Shown here piece by piece: positions 14,962 through 22,909 of a stretch of 32,502 nucleotides of DNA. The position numbers and the translations under genes are program-made. Source of the DNA: Deltaproteobacteria bacterium (lineage in GTDB: Bacteria; Myxococcota_A; Polyangia; Haliangiales; Haliangiaceae); assembly GCA_005887925.1 (NCBI GenBank), contig VBLP01000186.1, positions 5,358-37,859 of the forward strand, read 5' to 3'. The notes beneath the pieces are model-generated. The model saw only the letters and a program-made list of their open reading frames with translations. It made no database searches and was not told where the DNA came from. The first letter of the stretch is position 1. Every line of letters starts with the position of its first letter.

Positions 14962-15564
14962 GTGGTGCGTGCGCGCTGGCCGCAAGGGCAACCGAGCCCG
15001 GCCCACGCTGCCGCGATCGTCCGCCGCCGCCGCTATCGTCCCACGTTGCCGCGCTCGTCTCACGTGCTCGCGAGCCTCGGCCGAGAGGCCCGCTCCATCC
15101 AGGTGGAGCTGGAGCGCACCGGCTGGCGGGATCGCTACGACTTCCTCACGCGATGGGCGGTCGAGCCGCTCGACTTGCCCCGCGAGCTGCGCAAGCTCAA
15201 GCCGACGGTGGTCCACTTCAGCGGCCACGGTAGCCGGAAGGCGGCGATTACACCGCGGGCGGGCCAGGCCGCGCGCCGGGATGTCGTCGTCTACGGCCGC
15301 ATGGATTCGGAAAGCCTGGGGACGAGCCTCCATCAGGTGGGCGACTGCTATGCGGGCCAGGGCAAGTTCGCGGCGGCGCTGTCGTGGTTCGAGCGTGCCG
15401 TCGCCCAGAAGGAGAAGGGTGACCTGCATGGGCATGTGGACCCGGGCAGCCTCGGTGATAGCCTCCGTCGGCTGGGCGACTGCCATGTGAGCCTCGGCAA
15501 GGCCGATGAGGCCCGCGCGTCGTTCGAGCGCGCGTCGATTATCGACTCTGGCAACGAACCATGA
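14962..15564 (+). pseudogene. CHAT-domain fragment joined to TPR repeats (decayed gene)
   Basis: The frame encodes about 200 residues. Residues around 40-92 (L-G-R-E-A-R-S-I-Q, then R-W-A-V-E-P-L-D-L, then V-V-H-F-S-G-H-G-S) match the N-terminal part of CHAT caspase-like peptidase domains, including the catalytic His of the F-S-G-H-G motif. The usual first strand (I-L-F-L-A-A) is not seen upstream, and the second half with the catalytic Cys (N-A-C) is missing. Instead the frame continues into two 45-residue TPR-like units (S-L-G-x-S-L-x-x-x-G-D-C). The result looks like a fusion of two remnants after an internal deletion. The start is uncertain; the ATG at 14962 is only the first in frame. 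CHAT-TPR proteins act as cell-death or defence effectors in other systems; this copy should be catalytically dead. Confidence 0.6.
15301..15543 (+). repeat. Two tandem 135-bp units (TPR-like)
   Basis: The unit starting at 15301 recurs 135 bases later at 15436. Both encode 45-residue repeats of the form M/V-D-x-x-S-L-G-x-S-L-x-x-x-G-D-C followed by a W/S-F-E-R-A helix. The second copy is slightly shorter at its end. Such long units with near-repeat spacing are typical of expandable helical-repeat arrays, so this may be the surviving end of a longer array. Confidence 0.6.
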
Positions 15565-15645
15565 GGCGCGTATCCGAGGATCACCACGCGAATCACGCAC
15601 GCGGATCGCCGCGATCGCGGCTCGCCGCCGTGTCATGCTCGGCGG

Positions 15646-16536
15646 ATGCGATGGCTCGTGGCCACGGGACTGATGCTCGCGATGACGTCTTCCGTTCATG
15701 CCGATTCCGAAGCGCGTGCGATCCTCGACAAGGCGATCAAGAACGAGCGCGACAAGAAGGTGCTCGACGAGTCGCTTGCGGCGCTCGATCGGCTGCTCGC
15801 GAAGACCGCCAAGGACCCGGAGGCGCACTATGCGCGCGGCTGGGTGCTGTCGCGCCTCGAGCGCCCGGCCGAGGCGGTGGCCGAGTATGACCAGGCGCTG
15901 GCGATCGACCCGAAGCTCGCGGACGCGGCGTACAACGCCGGGGTGGTGCTGGGCGGGCTGAAGAAGGAGAAGGAGGCGGTGGTGTACTTCGACAGGGCGC
16001 TGGCGATCAACCCGAAGTTCGTCGACGCGGCCTACAACGCCGGCCAGGGCTACTACAACCTCAAGGACTTCGTGCACGCGGCGGAGCGCTGGATCGCGGC
16101 CGAGAAGCTTGCGCCCGAGGACTTCGCGGTGGCGAGGAAGCTGGTGCAGGTCCATCACGCGCTCCACAAGGATGCCGAGGCTGCGAAGGCGCGCGACAAG
16201 GTGTTCGCGCTGTACAAGGCGGGCAAGGCCGGCGGCGCGAAGGACTTCGTGTTCGATCAGTTCGACGTCGGCAAGCACCACGTCTACGCGGCGGAGACAT
16301 TCGATACGTCGGGGGACCTCGCCTATGTGTATCGCTTCGACGTCGCGGACAGCGACAAGAGGATCGGGAACGTCAACCTGGAGACCAGCGCGGTGATCCG
16401 CGAGCAGGGGGTGCCGTACCTGCTCGGGATGGACAAGGGCGGCACCCACTCGCAGCTGGGCAAGACGTTCAAGACGTTGCCGACCTACAAGGAGCTGAAG
16501 CCGCTGGTGATCGACGCGATCAAGGCGAAGTTCTAG
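15646..16536 (+). CDS. Exported tetratricopeptide-repeat protein
   Basis: A 296-residue protein with a signal peptide (residues 1-19, cleavage after V-H-A before D-S). Three to four TPR units fill about 45-180: A-H-Y-A-R-G-W-V-L, then A-A-Y-N-A-G-V-V-L-G-G-L, then A-A-Y-N-A-G-Q-G-Y-Y-N-L, each with the Ala/Gly/Tyr pattern and the A-I-N/D-P turn. The C-terminal part (about 200-296) is a beta-containing region starting F-V-F-D-Q-F-D-V-G-K with no domain I recognise. It would act in the periplasm or on a membrane surface as a protein-binding scaffold. No strong Shine-Dalgarno precedes the ATG. It is a different TPR type from the 45-residue repeats just upstream and is probably unrelated to them. 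Confidence 0.88.
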   Translation: MRWLVATGLMLAMTSSVHADSEARAILDKAIKNERDKKVLDESLAALDRLLAKTAKDPEAHYARGWVLSRLERPAEAVAEYDQALAIDPKLADAAYNAGVVLGGLKKEKEAVVYFDRALAINPKFVDAAYNAGQGYYNLKDFVHAAERWIAAEKLAPEDFAVARKLVQVHHALHKDAEAAKARDKVFALYKAGKAGGAKDFVFDQFDVGKHHVYAAETFDTSGDLAYVYRFDVADSDKRIGNVNLETSAVIREQGVPYLLGMDKGGTHSQLGKTFKTLPTYKELKPLVIDAIKAKF

Positions 16537-16633
16537 ACGCGGTATCGACGACGGAGCACTACACAACGGGGCGGGGTCGACGCCATAATCGCCGGCGCCG
16601 GCGCTTGCGAGGCCGGCGTGAGGAGACGCGACC

Positions 16634-17098
16634 ATGACGAACATCATCTGCCCGCCGTTCACCCAGGAGACTGCGATCCGCAAGGTCCGCATGGCGGAGG
16701 ACGCATGGAACACCCGCGATCCGGCGCGCGTGGCGCTCGCCTACACCGAGAACAGCCGCTGGCGCAACCGCGACGAGTTCTTCGAGGGCCGGCCGGCGAT
16801 CATCGCGTTCCTCGAGCGCAAGTGGAAGCGCGAGCTGGACTACCGGCTGATCAAGGAGCTGTGGGCGTTCGGTCCGGACCGGATCGCGGTCCGCTTCATG
16901 TACGAGTGGCACAACGACTGTGAGCACTGGTTCCGCGCCTACGGCAACGAGCAGTGGGAGTTCGACGCCGGCGGGCTGATGCGCTGGCGGCAGGCGAGCA
17001 TCAACGACGTGCCGATCCGGGCCGGCGACCGCAAGTTCCTGTGGTCGCAGGGACCGCGGCCGGCCGACGCGCCCGGCCTCACCGAGCTCGGGCTTTGA
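16634..17098 (+). CDS. NTF2-like / SnoaL-fold protein (DUF1348 type)
   Basis: A 154-residue single-domain protein of the nuclear-transport-factor-2-like fold, at the usual family length. The helix [10 protein letters not shown], then [14 protein letters not shown]-x-E-G-R-x-A-I-x-x-F-L-x-x-K-W, and the aromatic-rich strand F-M-Y-E-W-H-N-D are hallmarks of the DUF1348 subgroup. These proteins are small cytoplasmic enzymes or binders of unknown substrate. An AGGAG eight bases before ATG 16634 supports the start. The stop codon overlaps a TTG that is in frame with the following DNA methyltransferase, suggesting translational coupling. Confidence 0.88.
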   Translation: MTNIICPPFTQETAIRKVRMAEDAWNTRDPARVALAYTENSRWRNRDEFFEGRPAIIAFLERKWKRELDYRLIKELWAFGPDRIAVRFMYEWHNDCEHWFRAYGNEQWEFDAGGLMRWRQASINDVPIRAGDRKFLWSQGPRPADAPGLTELGL

Positions 17099-18012
17099 CC
17101 GGATCGCGCGGCGCACGGGCGCGCGCGGGCGAGGACGAAGGGATCGACCGGATCGGGCCGTGGCAGCTCGACACCGTGCACAACGTGGACTGCGCGCGCG
17201 GGCTGGCGGCGCTGCCGGCGGGATGCCTGGACGTGATCGTGACGTCGCCGCCGTACTGGGGGCAGCGCGGCGCGGGCGGGCTGGGCGCGGAGGCGGATCC
17301 GCGCGATTACGTCGCTCACCTCGCGGCGGTGCTCGCCGAGGGGATGCGCTGTCTCCGGCCGTCGGGCACGCTGTGGCTCAACGTCGGCGACGCCTACAAC
17401 ACACCGATCAACTGGCGCGAGGGCGATCACGTGTACAGCTCGCTCGGCGTGGACGGCGCGGGGCTGCCGGCGACGAACTCGGCCTACACCAAGAACCGCG
17501 GCCGGCGGCGCGCGTTCGTGCGCGAGGATGTTGGCTGGCTGCGCTACGGAAACCTGCTGGCGCTGCCGTATCGCATCGTCGTCGCGATGTGCGACCGCGG
17601 CTTTCTGTTTCGCGGCGAGGTGATCTGGGAGAAGTCGCGGCCGATGCCGGAGGGGTTGTGCCGGCGACCGCACCGGCGGCATGAAGGGATCTATGTGTTT
17701 GCCAGGGACGAGCGCCACGCGTTCCAGACCCGGCCGCCGGTGGGCACGGTGTGGCGGCTGCGCCAGACGCCGAACCTGACGCCGCACTGCTCGACGTTTC
17801 CGCTCGATCTGCCGGTGCACTGCATCCGCGCGGCCGGGCTCGCGGCGCCGGGCGCGATCGTGTGCGATCCGTTCATGGGCAGCGGCACGACGGGTCGCGC
17901 GGCGCGCATGCTGGGGCATCGCTTCCTCGGCTTCGAGCTCGATCGCGAGATGTGCCGGCTCGCGAATGCGTACGCCCGCAACGTCCGGGCGCGCTCGCCG
18001 CGCCGGCCATGA
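17095..18012 (+). CDS. DNA methyltransferase, beta class (probable N4-cytosine or N6-adenine), orphan
   Basis: About 305 residues from TTG 17095. The catalytic motif IV is T-S-P-P-Y-W at 50-55 and comes first; the AdoMet-binding motif [11 protein letters not shown] at 257-266, comes last. This order defines beta-class amino-methyltransferases. S-P-P-Y-W leans toward N4-cytosine, but N6-adenine members exist. A likely target-recognition region lies between (about 100-220), with a basic R-R-P-H-R-R-H stretch near 190. The start is inferred: TTG overlaps the TGA of the NTF2-like gene as TTGA, a common coupling arrangement, and no good in-frame ATG lies outside the upstream gene. No restriction endonuclease is adjacent, so it may be a regulatory or protective methylase. 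Confidence 0.88.
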   Translation: MTGSRGARARAGEDEGIDRIGPWQLDTVHNVDCARGLAALPAGCLDVIVTSPPYWGQRGAGGLGAEADPRDYVAHLAAVLAEGMRCLRPSGTLWLNVGDAYNTPINWREGDHVYSSLGVDGAGLPATNSAYTKNRGRRRAFVREDVGWLRYGNLLALPYRIVVAMCDRGFLFRGEVIWEKSRPMPEGLCRRPHRRHEGIYVFARDERHAFQTRPPVGTVWRLRQTPNLTPHCSTFPLDLPVHCIRAAGLAAPGAIVCDPFMGSGTTGRAARMLGHRFLGFELDREMCRLANAYARNVRARSPRRP

Positions 18013-18017
18013 TGCCG

Positions 18018-18665
18018 TCAGCCGAGGTTGGGCGCCGTGGCCTTGACGGTCTTGCGCTCGGTCATCATCTGCCACCACAGGTCGAGGCCCTTGAACGGCG
18101 CCATGATCTCGCTCTCGGGCGTGAGCTTCAGGTAGAAGATGATCGGGACGAGGTAGAGGTCCGCGAGGCTCATGTGGTTGCCGGCGAGGAACGTGCTGGC
18201 GCCCTTGATGCGCTCGAACTCCTTCAGGCACAGCTGGGCGCGCGGGATCCCGGCCTTGACGATGCTCTCGTCGGTGCCGTTGGCGAGCAGGGCGGTGAAC
18301 AGGCGCTGGACCACGATCTGCCCGATCATCGACGCGTAGCCGTGATAGTCTATGATACTGATGATCTGATTCATGCGCGCGCGCTGCCGCGGGTCTTCGG
18401 GAGTCAGCGCAGGTCCGGGGAACACCTGATCGAGGTAGCGCAGGATCGGCGAGGTCTCGTAGATCTCGAGCCCATCGTGCTCGAACGCGGGCACCGTGCC
18501 GAACGGGTTGCGCGCCAGGTGCGGCGTTTGCTTGTGCTCCCCTTTGAGCACGCTCACGTCATGTAGCGTGTATTGCGCGCCCTTTTCTTCGAAGGCGATC
18601 CGGACGCTGCGGACATAGGTGCTGAACTCGGTCCCGTAGATGATTGGCGTCACGCGGTCCTCCAT
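18018..18665 (-). CDS. Glutathione S-transferase family protein
   Basis: A 215-residue protein with a thioredoxin-like N-terminal domain (about 5-85) and an all-helical C-terminal domain, the standard GST layout. Visible features are S-T-Y-V-R-S-V-R-I-A-F-E-E-K-G (with possible catalytic Ser/Thr/Tyr), N-P-F-G-T-V-P-A-F with the cis-Pro that binds glutathione, and E-T-S-P-I-L-R-Y-L (gamma-glutamyl contacts). The C-terminal domain contains the N-capping S-L-A-D-L-Y motif. It likely conjugates or reduces small electrophiles in the cytoplasm. The ATG at 18665 is chosen because GST homology starts there; the open frame continues upstream without resemblance to anything. It is convergent with the methyltransferase, five bases apart. 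Confidence 0.9.
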   Translation of the reverse strand: MEDRVTPIIYGTEFSTYVRSVRIAFEEKGAQYTLHDVSVLKGEHKQTPHLARNPFGTVPAFEHDGLEIYETSPILRYLDQVFPGPALTPEDPRQRARMNQIISIIDYHGYASMIGQIVVQRLFTALLANGTDESIVKAGIPRAQLCLKEFERIKGASTFLAGNHMSLADLYLVPIIFYLKLTPESEIMAPFKGLDLWWQMMTERKTVKATAPNLG

Positions 18666-19110
18666 TGTGTGTGTGAGGGAGACGTGGCCGGCAGGCGCGC
18701 GCCACGCCGGCGCGAGGATACGCTCGAACTCCGCGCTCAGGTAAGAGATGAGAATCGCGAGGGAAACATGGAGCCGTCGCGCCGCGCCCGGATCTGCCAT
18801 GGGACCGCTCGCGCCGGCCGCCGCCTCCGTTATCTCGGATCCAAGATGATCGCCGCGCGCTGGCGGATCGATCACACGCTGGAGCTCGAAGCCGTCGTGT
18901 GCGGGGTAGCGCAGCGCCGCATTTTGCGGCAACAGCGACGCGTGGATCTCGCTGTCGTGAATACAATGTTGAGCAGTCTGCCGCGAATATCGTTTAGCAG
19001 TTTGTCGACGGCGAAGATCGGCCTGGGAGCGATCGCGCATCAGTTTTTCGTGTGCCGACCATACTTCTGTTCGGGATCATACTCGCGTTTGTCAGTACGA
19101 CTGAAATAAT

Positions 19111-19123
19111 GCGTATGATACGC
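19111..19123. promoter_or_regulatory. Perfect palindrome next to a -35 box, candidate operator
   Basis: GCGTAT-G-ATACGC is a perfect inverted repeat with a one-base centre. It ends nine bases before a TTGACA hexamer. Position and symmetry fit a dimeric regulator site. The regulator is unknown. Confidence 0.45.
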
Positions 19124-19132
19124 AGAAGGCAA

Positions 19133-19162
19133 TTGACAGCGATCGCGGGGCGGAACTAGAGT
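19133..19162 (+). promoter_or_regulatory. Sigma70-like promoter for the di-heme lipoprotein gene
   Basis: TTGACA at 19133-19138 matches the -35 consensus exactly. TAGAGT at 19157-19162 matches four of six -10 positions, with an 18-base spacer. It would give a leader of about 155 bases before ATG 19325. Confidence 0.5.
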
Positions 19163-19324
19163 CAACTTGCCAGTCGGAACGCCAGGGTTCACTGGTGCTT
19201 TCGGCAGCAGGTCATCGGCGGCTCGCCGTGCTCGTCCGCGCGTGTCCCTGCGGTCGACCCGGTGGGTTCGTCGGAGTTGGCGCGCCGCGCTGCGGCGTGC
19301 GTGGCATCGTAGCCGGAGAGACAA

Positions 19325-20677
19325 ATGCATCGAATGAAAGTGATTCGCAACACGGCGCTCATGACGACTGCGGCACTGGGGGGCGCGATCACCGGATGTG
19401 CGTCACCGCGGGAGGCGCCGGCCGAAGTCGCGACATCGACCACCGAGCAGGCGGTGATCGGCGACGCGCTCGCCGGGATCACGGCGGCCGACTTCGCCGC
19501 GGCCAAGGCCGCGTTCAACACCGTCGAGGGCATCGATGACGGCCTGGGGCCGATCTTCAACGAGAAGGCCTGTGGCAACTGTCACACTCAGGGTGCAGCC
19601 GGCGGTGCCGGCGTCCAGATCGAGCGTCGGTTCGGCAAGTTCGTCAATGGCATCTTCAACAGCCTCGCGAACGAGGGTGGCTCGCTGCGCCAGCTCTTCA
19701 CCCTGGGCACGTTCACCGGGGCGAGCGGCCAGACCTGCACGGTGCCGCTCGAGCACGAGCCGGCCGACGCGACGGTCCACAACGTCGGCCGCCTGACCAC
19801 GCCGCTGTTCGGCCTCGGCCTGGTCGATTCGCTGCCCGACTCGGCGTTCGACGCCGTCGTCGCGAACGAGCCCTCCACCGTCCGCGGTACGGTCAACCGC
19901 GTCAAGGTTCTGCTGCCGGATCCACACGATCCCAGCCAGTCGATCAACAGCACGCGGGTCGGCCGGTTCGGCTGGAAGGCCGGCGTGGCGAACCTGGTGC
20001 AGTTTGCGGCGGATGCCTATCTCAACGAGATGGGGATCACGACCCAGCACTGCTTCAAGGGCACGTCGATCCTGTCGTTCGCGACCGAGTCCAAGCCCAA
20101 CGGCATCGCACAGCCGGTGGGCTGCGACGACCGCGGCGCGGGCGGCGCCGGCATCCCGGCGGGCACCGACGACGGCGTGGGCAGCTGCGCCGGCGGGCTG
20201 ACCGCGATCCAGGACGACGTCGAGCTGTTCACCGACTTCATGACGTTCCTCGCACCGCCGGCGCCCGATCCGACGATCGATCCGGCCGTCGCGCAGGCCG
20301 CATTCGCGATCGGTCAGCGCATCGGCTGCACCGGCTGTCATTTCCCCGGGCCGTTCACGACTCCGGCGGCGCCGGCCAACGGCGTGCCGGGCAACCTGCA
20401 GTTCTTCCCGGGCTCGGACTTCGCGCTCCACGACATGGGCTCGCTCGGCGATCTGATCGGCAACGACGGCGACACCGTCGCGCGGACGCGGATGATGCGC
20501 ACCGCGCCGCTGTGGGGCCTGCGGTTCCGCACCAAGTTCCTGCACGACGGCCGGACGTCGGACCTCGCCACGGCGATCCGCGCCCACGCCGGCCAGGGCG
20601 CCGCCGCGGCCTCGGCATTCAACGCGCTGAGCTCGGCGGATCAGGCCACCTTGATCACAGGCCTGAAGGCGCTGTAG
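19325..20677 (+). CDS. Di-heme c-type cytochrome lipoprotein (DUF1111 / DHOR thiol-oxidoreductase family)
   Basis: A 450-residue exported protein with two c-type heme sites, C83-x2-C86-H87 and C335-x2-C338-H339. The spacing and the motifs around them (G-P-x-F-N-x-x-A-C-G-N-C-H; L-F-G-L-G-L-V-D-S-L-P; R-T-A-P-L-W-G-L; F-L-H-D-G-R) are those of the DUF1111 family, related to bacterial di-heme peroxidases. Residues 1-24 form a lipoprotein signal with C25 in A-I-T-G-C, so the mature protein should be lipid-anchored in the periplasm. A GGAG six bases before ATG 19325 supports the start. In other bacteria members often sit with imelysin iron-uptake genes, but no such gene is seen here. It is preceded by a long leader region with a good promoter. 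A redox or peroxidase role is likely; the substrate is unknown. Confidence 0.9.
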   Translation: MHRMKVIRNTALMTTAALGGAITGCASPREAPAEVATSTTEQAVIGDALAGITAADFAAAKAAFNTVEGIDDGLGPIFNEKACGNCHTQGAAGGAGVQIERRFGKFVNGIFNSLANEGGSLRQLFTLGTFTGASGQTCTVPLEHEPADATVHNVGRLTTPLFGLGLVDSLPDSAFDAVVANEPSTVRGTVNRVKVLLPDPHDPSQSINSTRVGRFGWKAGVANLVQFAADAYLNEMGITTQHCFKGTSILSFATESKPNGIAQPVGCDDRGAGGAGIPAGTDDGVGSCAGGLTAIQDDVELFTDFMTFLAPPAPDPTIDPAVAQAAFAIGQRIGCTGCHFPGPFTTPAAPANGVPGNLQFFPGSDFALHDMGSLGDLIGNDGDTVARTRMMRTAPLWGLRFRTKFLHDGRTSDLATAIRAHAGQGAAAASAFNALSSADQATLITGLKAL

Positions 20678-20883
20678 CGGCTGCCGACAAACCTCGTTGA
20701 TCCGGTTCCTGAAGGCGATCTGATCCGACGAGCCGGACCCAGCCGGCCCGTCCGATGCCTACCCGGCTAGAATCATTACGCTTTGATCGTCAGTTCGGCC
20801 GGAGGGCGCAGGGTGCCGGCCTGGACCGCGCATGCTCGCCGATCATCTCGACGGGTGTCGAATCCGGTCGTACGCTGCCCACC

Positions 20884-21510
20884 ATGTCCGAGGTGACACT
20901 CCACAGTCTTCGCGAGGCGCGCGCCGTCGCGATCCTCCGCGCCAACGACCAAGCGGTCGCCCGCGAGGCGCTCGCCGCCGCGGTGCGCGGAGGGTTTCGT
21001 GCCCTCGAGGTCACGCTGTCGACGCCGGGCGCGATCGAGATCATCGCCGACCTCGCCCGCGACGATCGCCTGCTGATCGGCGCCGGCACGGTGCTCACGC
21101 TCGAGCAGTCCCGCGCGGCGGTGCGCGCCGGTGCGCGGTTCCTGGTCTCGCCGGTCATCGATCCCGAGGTCGTGGTCGAGGGGATGCGGCTCGGCGTCGT
21201 CACGATCCCGGGCTGCGCCACGCCGACGGAGCTGTGGAACGCGCATCGCGCCGGCGCGCCGCTGCAGAAGCTGTTCCCGGCGCCGGCGGGCGGGCCCGCG
21301 TGGCTGCGCGCGGTGCTCGCGCCGATGCCGTTCCTCCGGATCATCCCGACCAACGGCGTCGAGGTCGACAACGCGGCCGAGTGGCTGGCGGCCGGGGCGT
21401 TCGCGGTCGGCTGCGTGCGCTCGCTGTTCGCGCCCGAGGACCTGGCCGCGCGCAACTGGGAGTCGGTCGAGCGCCGCGCGCGCTCGCTGCTGGCCGCCGT
21501 CCTCGATTGA
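20884..21510 (+). CDS. eda: KDPG/KHG aldolase (Entner-Doudoroff aldolase family)
   Basis: A 208-residue class I aldolase, normal length, predicted to cleave 2-keto-3-deoxy-6-phosphogluconate (or 4-hydroxy-2-oxoglutarate) to pyruvate plus an aldehyde. Residues visible: R19 in V-A-I-L-R, E42 in L-E-V-T-L, G-A-G-T-V-L at 66-71, and the Schiff-base Lys K129 in L-Q-K-L-F-P-A. Later the phosphate-binding I-P-T-N-G-V and the F-A-V-G-C glycine region are present. ATG 20884 is chosen because family homology begins a few residues later; an open frame from 20755 adds an unrelated leader. No dehydratase (edd) or sugar-catabolic gene is adjacent, so the exact substrate is not settled. Confidence 0.92.
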   Translation: MSEVTLHSLREARAVAILRANDQAVAREALAAAVRGGFRALEVTLSTPGAIEIIADLARDDRLLIGAGTVLTLEQSRAAVRAGARFLVSPVIDPEVVVEGMRLGVVTIPGCATPTELWNAHRAGAPLQKLFPAPAGGPAWLRAVLAPMPFLRIIPTNGVEVDNAAEWLAAGAFAVGCVRSLFAPEDLAARNWESVERRARSLLAAVLD

Positions 21511-21556
21511 CGCACGCACCCGAGCGACGAGCGACGCGGCCCGCCGCGGGCGCCCG

Positions 21557-22810
21557 TCACAGGGGGGTCGGCGATAGATCGGCGAGCAGGATCTGATCCC
21601 AGGCCGGCTCGATCGGAGAGATCGCGGCGTGCAGCGCGAGCGCGATGCCGACCGCGCCGGTCAGGAGGTCCGCGGATGGCTCCCAGGTCGGGCCGCCCTG
21701 GTCGAACAGCGCGCGCGGGAAGCCGGCGATCGGCTCGCTCCGCCGCATCGCGAGCGTGCGGGCGAACCAGGCGTCGGCGGCGCGCGCGAGCCCGGTGTCT
21801 CCGGTGGACTGCGCGAGCCGGTTGAACAGGTGGGCGACGCCCGCCGCGCCGTGGCACAGCCCGGCGTCGCTGACCAGCGACGATTCGAACGGCCGGGCCG
21901 CCATGTCGCGCGCGAGCTCGAGCGCCTCGCCGCGCCAGTCGCTGCGGCCGGTCGCGTTCGCCGCGGCCATCAGCGCGACGGCGACGCCGAGGTCGCCGTA
22001 GCACCACGCGACGCGGCACAGCCCCTCGGCGCGCGCCGGTAGCCACGCCGCGTAGCGCGAGCCCGGCGTCGGCCCGGCGGCCGAGCGCAGGTAGTCGACG
22101 GCGCCGTCGAGCAGCACGCGCACGCGCGGCACGTCGACGCCGGCGGTGAGGTAGCGCGCCAGGATCGCGACGACGCCGGGCACGCCGTGCGCGAGGCCGA
22201 GGTTGGTGTAGCCCTCGGGCGCGATCTCGCGCTGCCATGACGGCAGGATGTCCGGCGGCGTGAACCACGCGATGCCGGTCTCCGTCGGCCGCGCCAGGCG
22301 CTCGAGCTGATCGAGGATGCCGCGCGCCAGTGGCTCGCTCGCCTGTGATGGCTTGCCGTCGGCGATCCGCTGCAGCACCGGTACCGCGATGCCGACCAGC
22401 CCGCTGATCAGATCGTAGACCTCGGTGGGCTGCGCGAGGAAGCGCAGCAGCGAGCGCTCGATCATCTCGCACGCCATGTCGGCGTCCTCGCCCGCGCTGA
22501 GGTGGCCGACGGCGAACGCGACGCGCGCGGCGCCGCCGTACAGCCCGGGCTCGTGGCGGTCGCCGAGCTTGGCGATCGCCGAGGCCAGCGCCTGGCCGGT
22601 CTCGTCGTCGGGATCGGGCACGGTGTCGTCGGTCGCGGTGTAGATCCGCAGGGTGGCGTAGTCGGTGTCCTCGTCGCTCGTGGTCGCGTGGTCGCCGCGC
22701 CAGGCGTGGACCGCCTCGACGATCTCGACGATGACGGCGGCGATCGCCGCCCGGCGCTCGCGATCGACGATCAGGGGCTGCCATCCAGGCTCGATCGTGC
22801 CGTCCACCAC
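21557..22810 (-). CDS. Stand-alone LanC-like lanthionine synthetase C family protein
   Basis: A 417-residue alpha/alpha-barrel protein of the LanC family. Zinc-site residues are present: C270 in A-W-C-Y-G-D-L-G, and C319-H320 in L-C-H-G-A-A-G. A further conserved His is H208 in L-A-H-G-V-P-G, matching the position of the acid-base His of the nisin cyclase NisC. G-L-x-G repeats (Y-D-L-I-S-G-L-V-G-I-A at 132-142) fit the barrel. The start is GTG 22810 or the next GTG. Cyclases of this family add cysteine thiols to dehydrated Ser/Thr in precursor peptides. Here no LanB/LanM dehydratase, exporter or clear precursor is nearby, so it may act on an unlinked substrate or resemble eukaryotic LANCL proteins, which act on dehydro-amino acids using glutathione. 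Active-site integrity suggests it is functional. Confidence 0.9.
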   Translation of the reverse strand: MVDGTIEPGWQPLIVDRERRAAIAAVIVEIVEAVHAWRGDHATTSDEDTDYATLRIYTATDDTVPDPDDETGQALASAIAKLGDRHEPGLYGGAARVAFAVGHLSAGEDADMACEMIERSLLRFLAQPTEVYDLISGLVGIAVPVLQRIADGKPSQASEPLARGILDQLERLARPTETGIAWFTPPDILPSWQREIAPEGYTNLGLAHGVPGVVAILARYLTAGVDVPRVRVLLDGAVDYLRSAAGPTPGSRYAAWLPARAEGLCRVAWCYGDLGVAVALMAAANATGRSDWRGEALELARDMAARPFESSLVSDAGLCHGAAGVAHLFNRLAQSTGDTGLARAADAWFARTLAMRRSEPIAGFPRALFDQGGPTWEPSADLLTGAVGIALALHAAISPIEPAWDQILLADLSPTPL

Positions 22811-22909
22811 ACAGCTAGCCTACCAGGCCTGGGGCTCCTGCAGGCGGCCGGTGCGATCTGCGCGGCGCACCGCGCGAGGCGGTGTCCGGGGATCATATCC
22901 TGCGCGACC

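Larger units (their letters stand above)
18666..19324. other. Intergenic region with promoter and operator candidates
   Basis: About 660 bp between the divergent GST and di-heme lipoprotein genes. Frames on both strands look like noise. At 18969-18980 and 18993-19004 there is a degenerate direct repeat (TTGAGCAGTCTG / TTTAGCAGTTTG, 24-base period). The stretch 18940-19160 is less GC-rich than its surroundings and holds the palindrome and sigma70-like promoter listed separately. Confidence 0.5.

Noticed and set aside
18573-19109. Plus-strand frame covering the GST start and upstream region
   Set aside because: Its first part is antisense to GST and the rest has no coding character; the promoter elements found there fit a non-coding region.
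20884-21510. Entner-Doudoroff operon
   Set aside because: Only the aldolase is present, without dehydratase, glucose-6-phosphate dehydrogenase or sugar transporter next to it.
21557-22810. Lanthipeptide biosynthetic cluster
   Set aside because: Only a LanC-like gene is present; no dehydratase, transporter, protease or leader-core precursor was found in the window.
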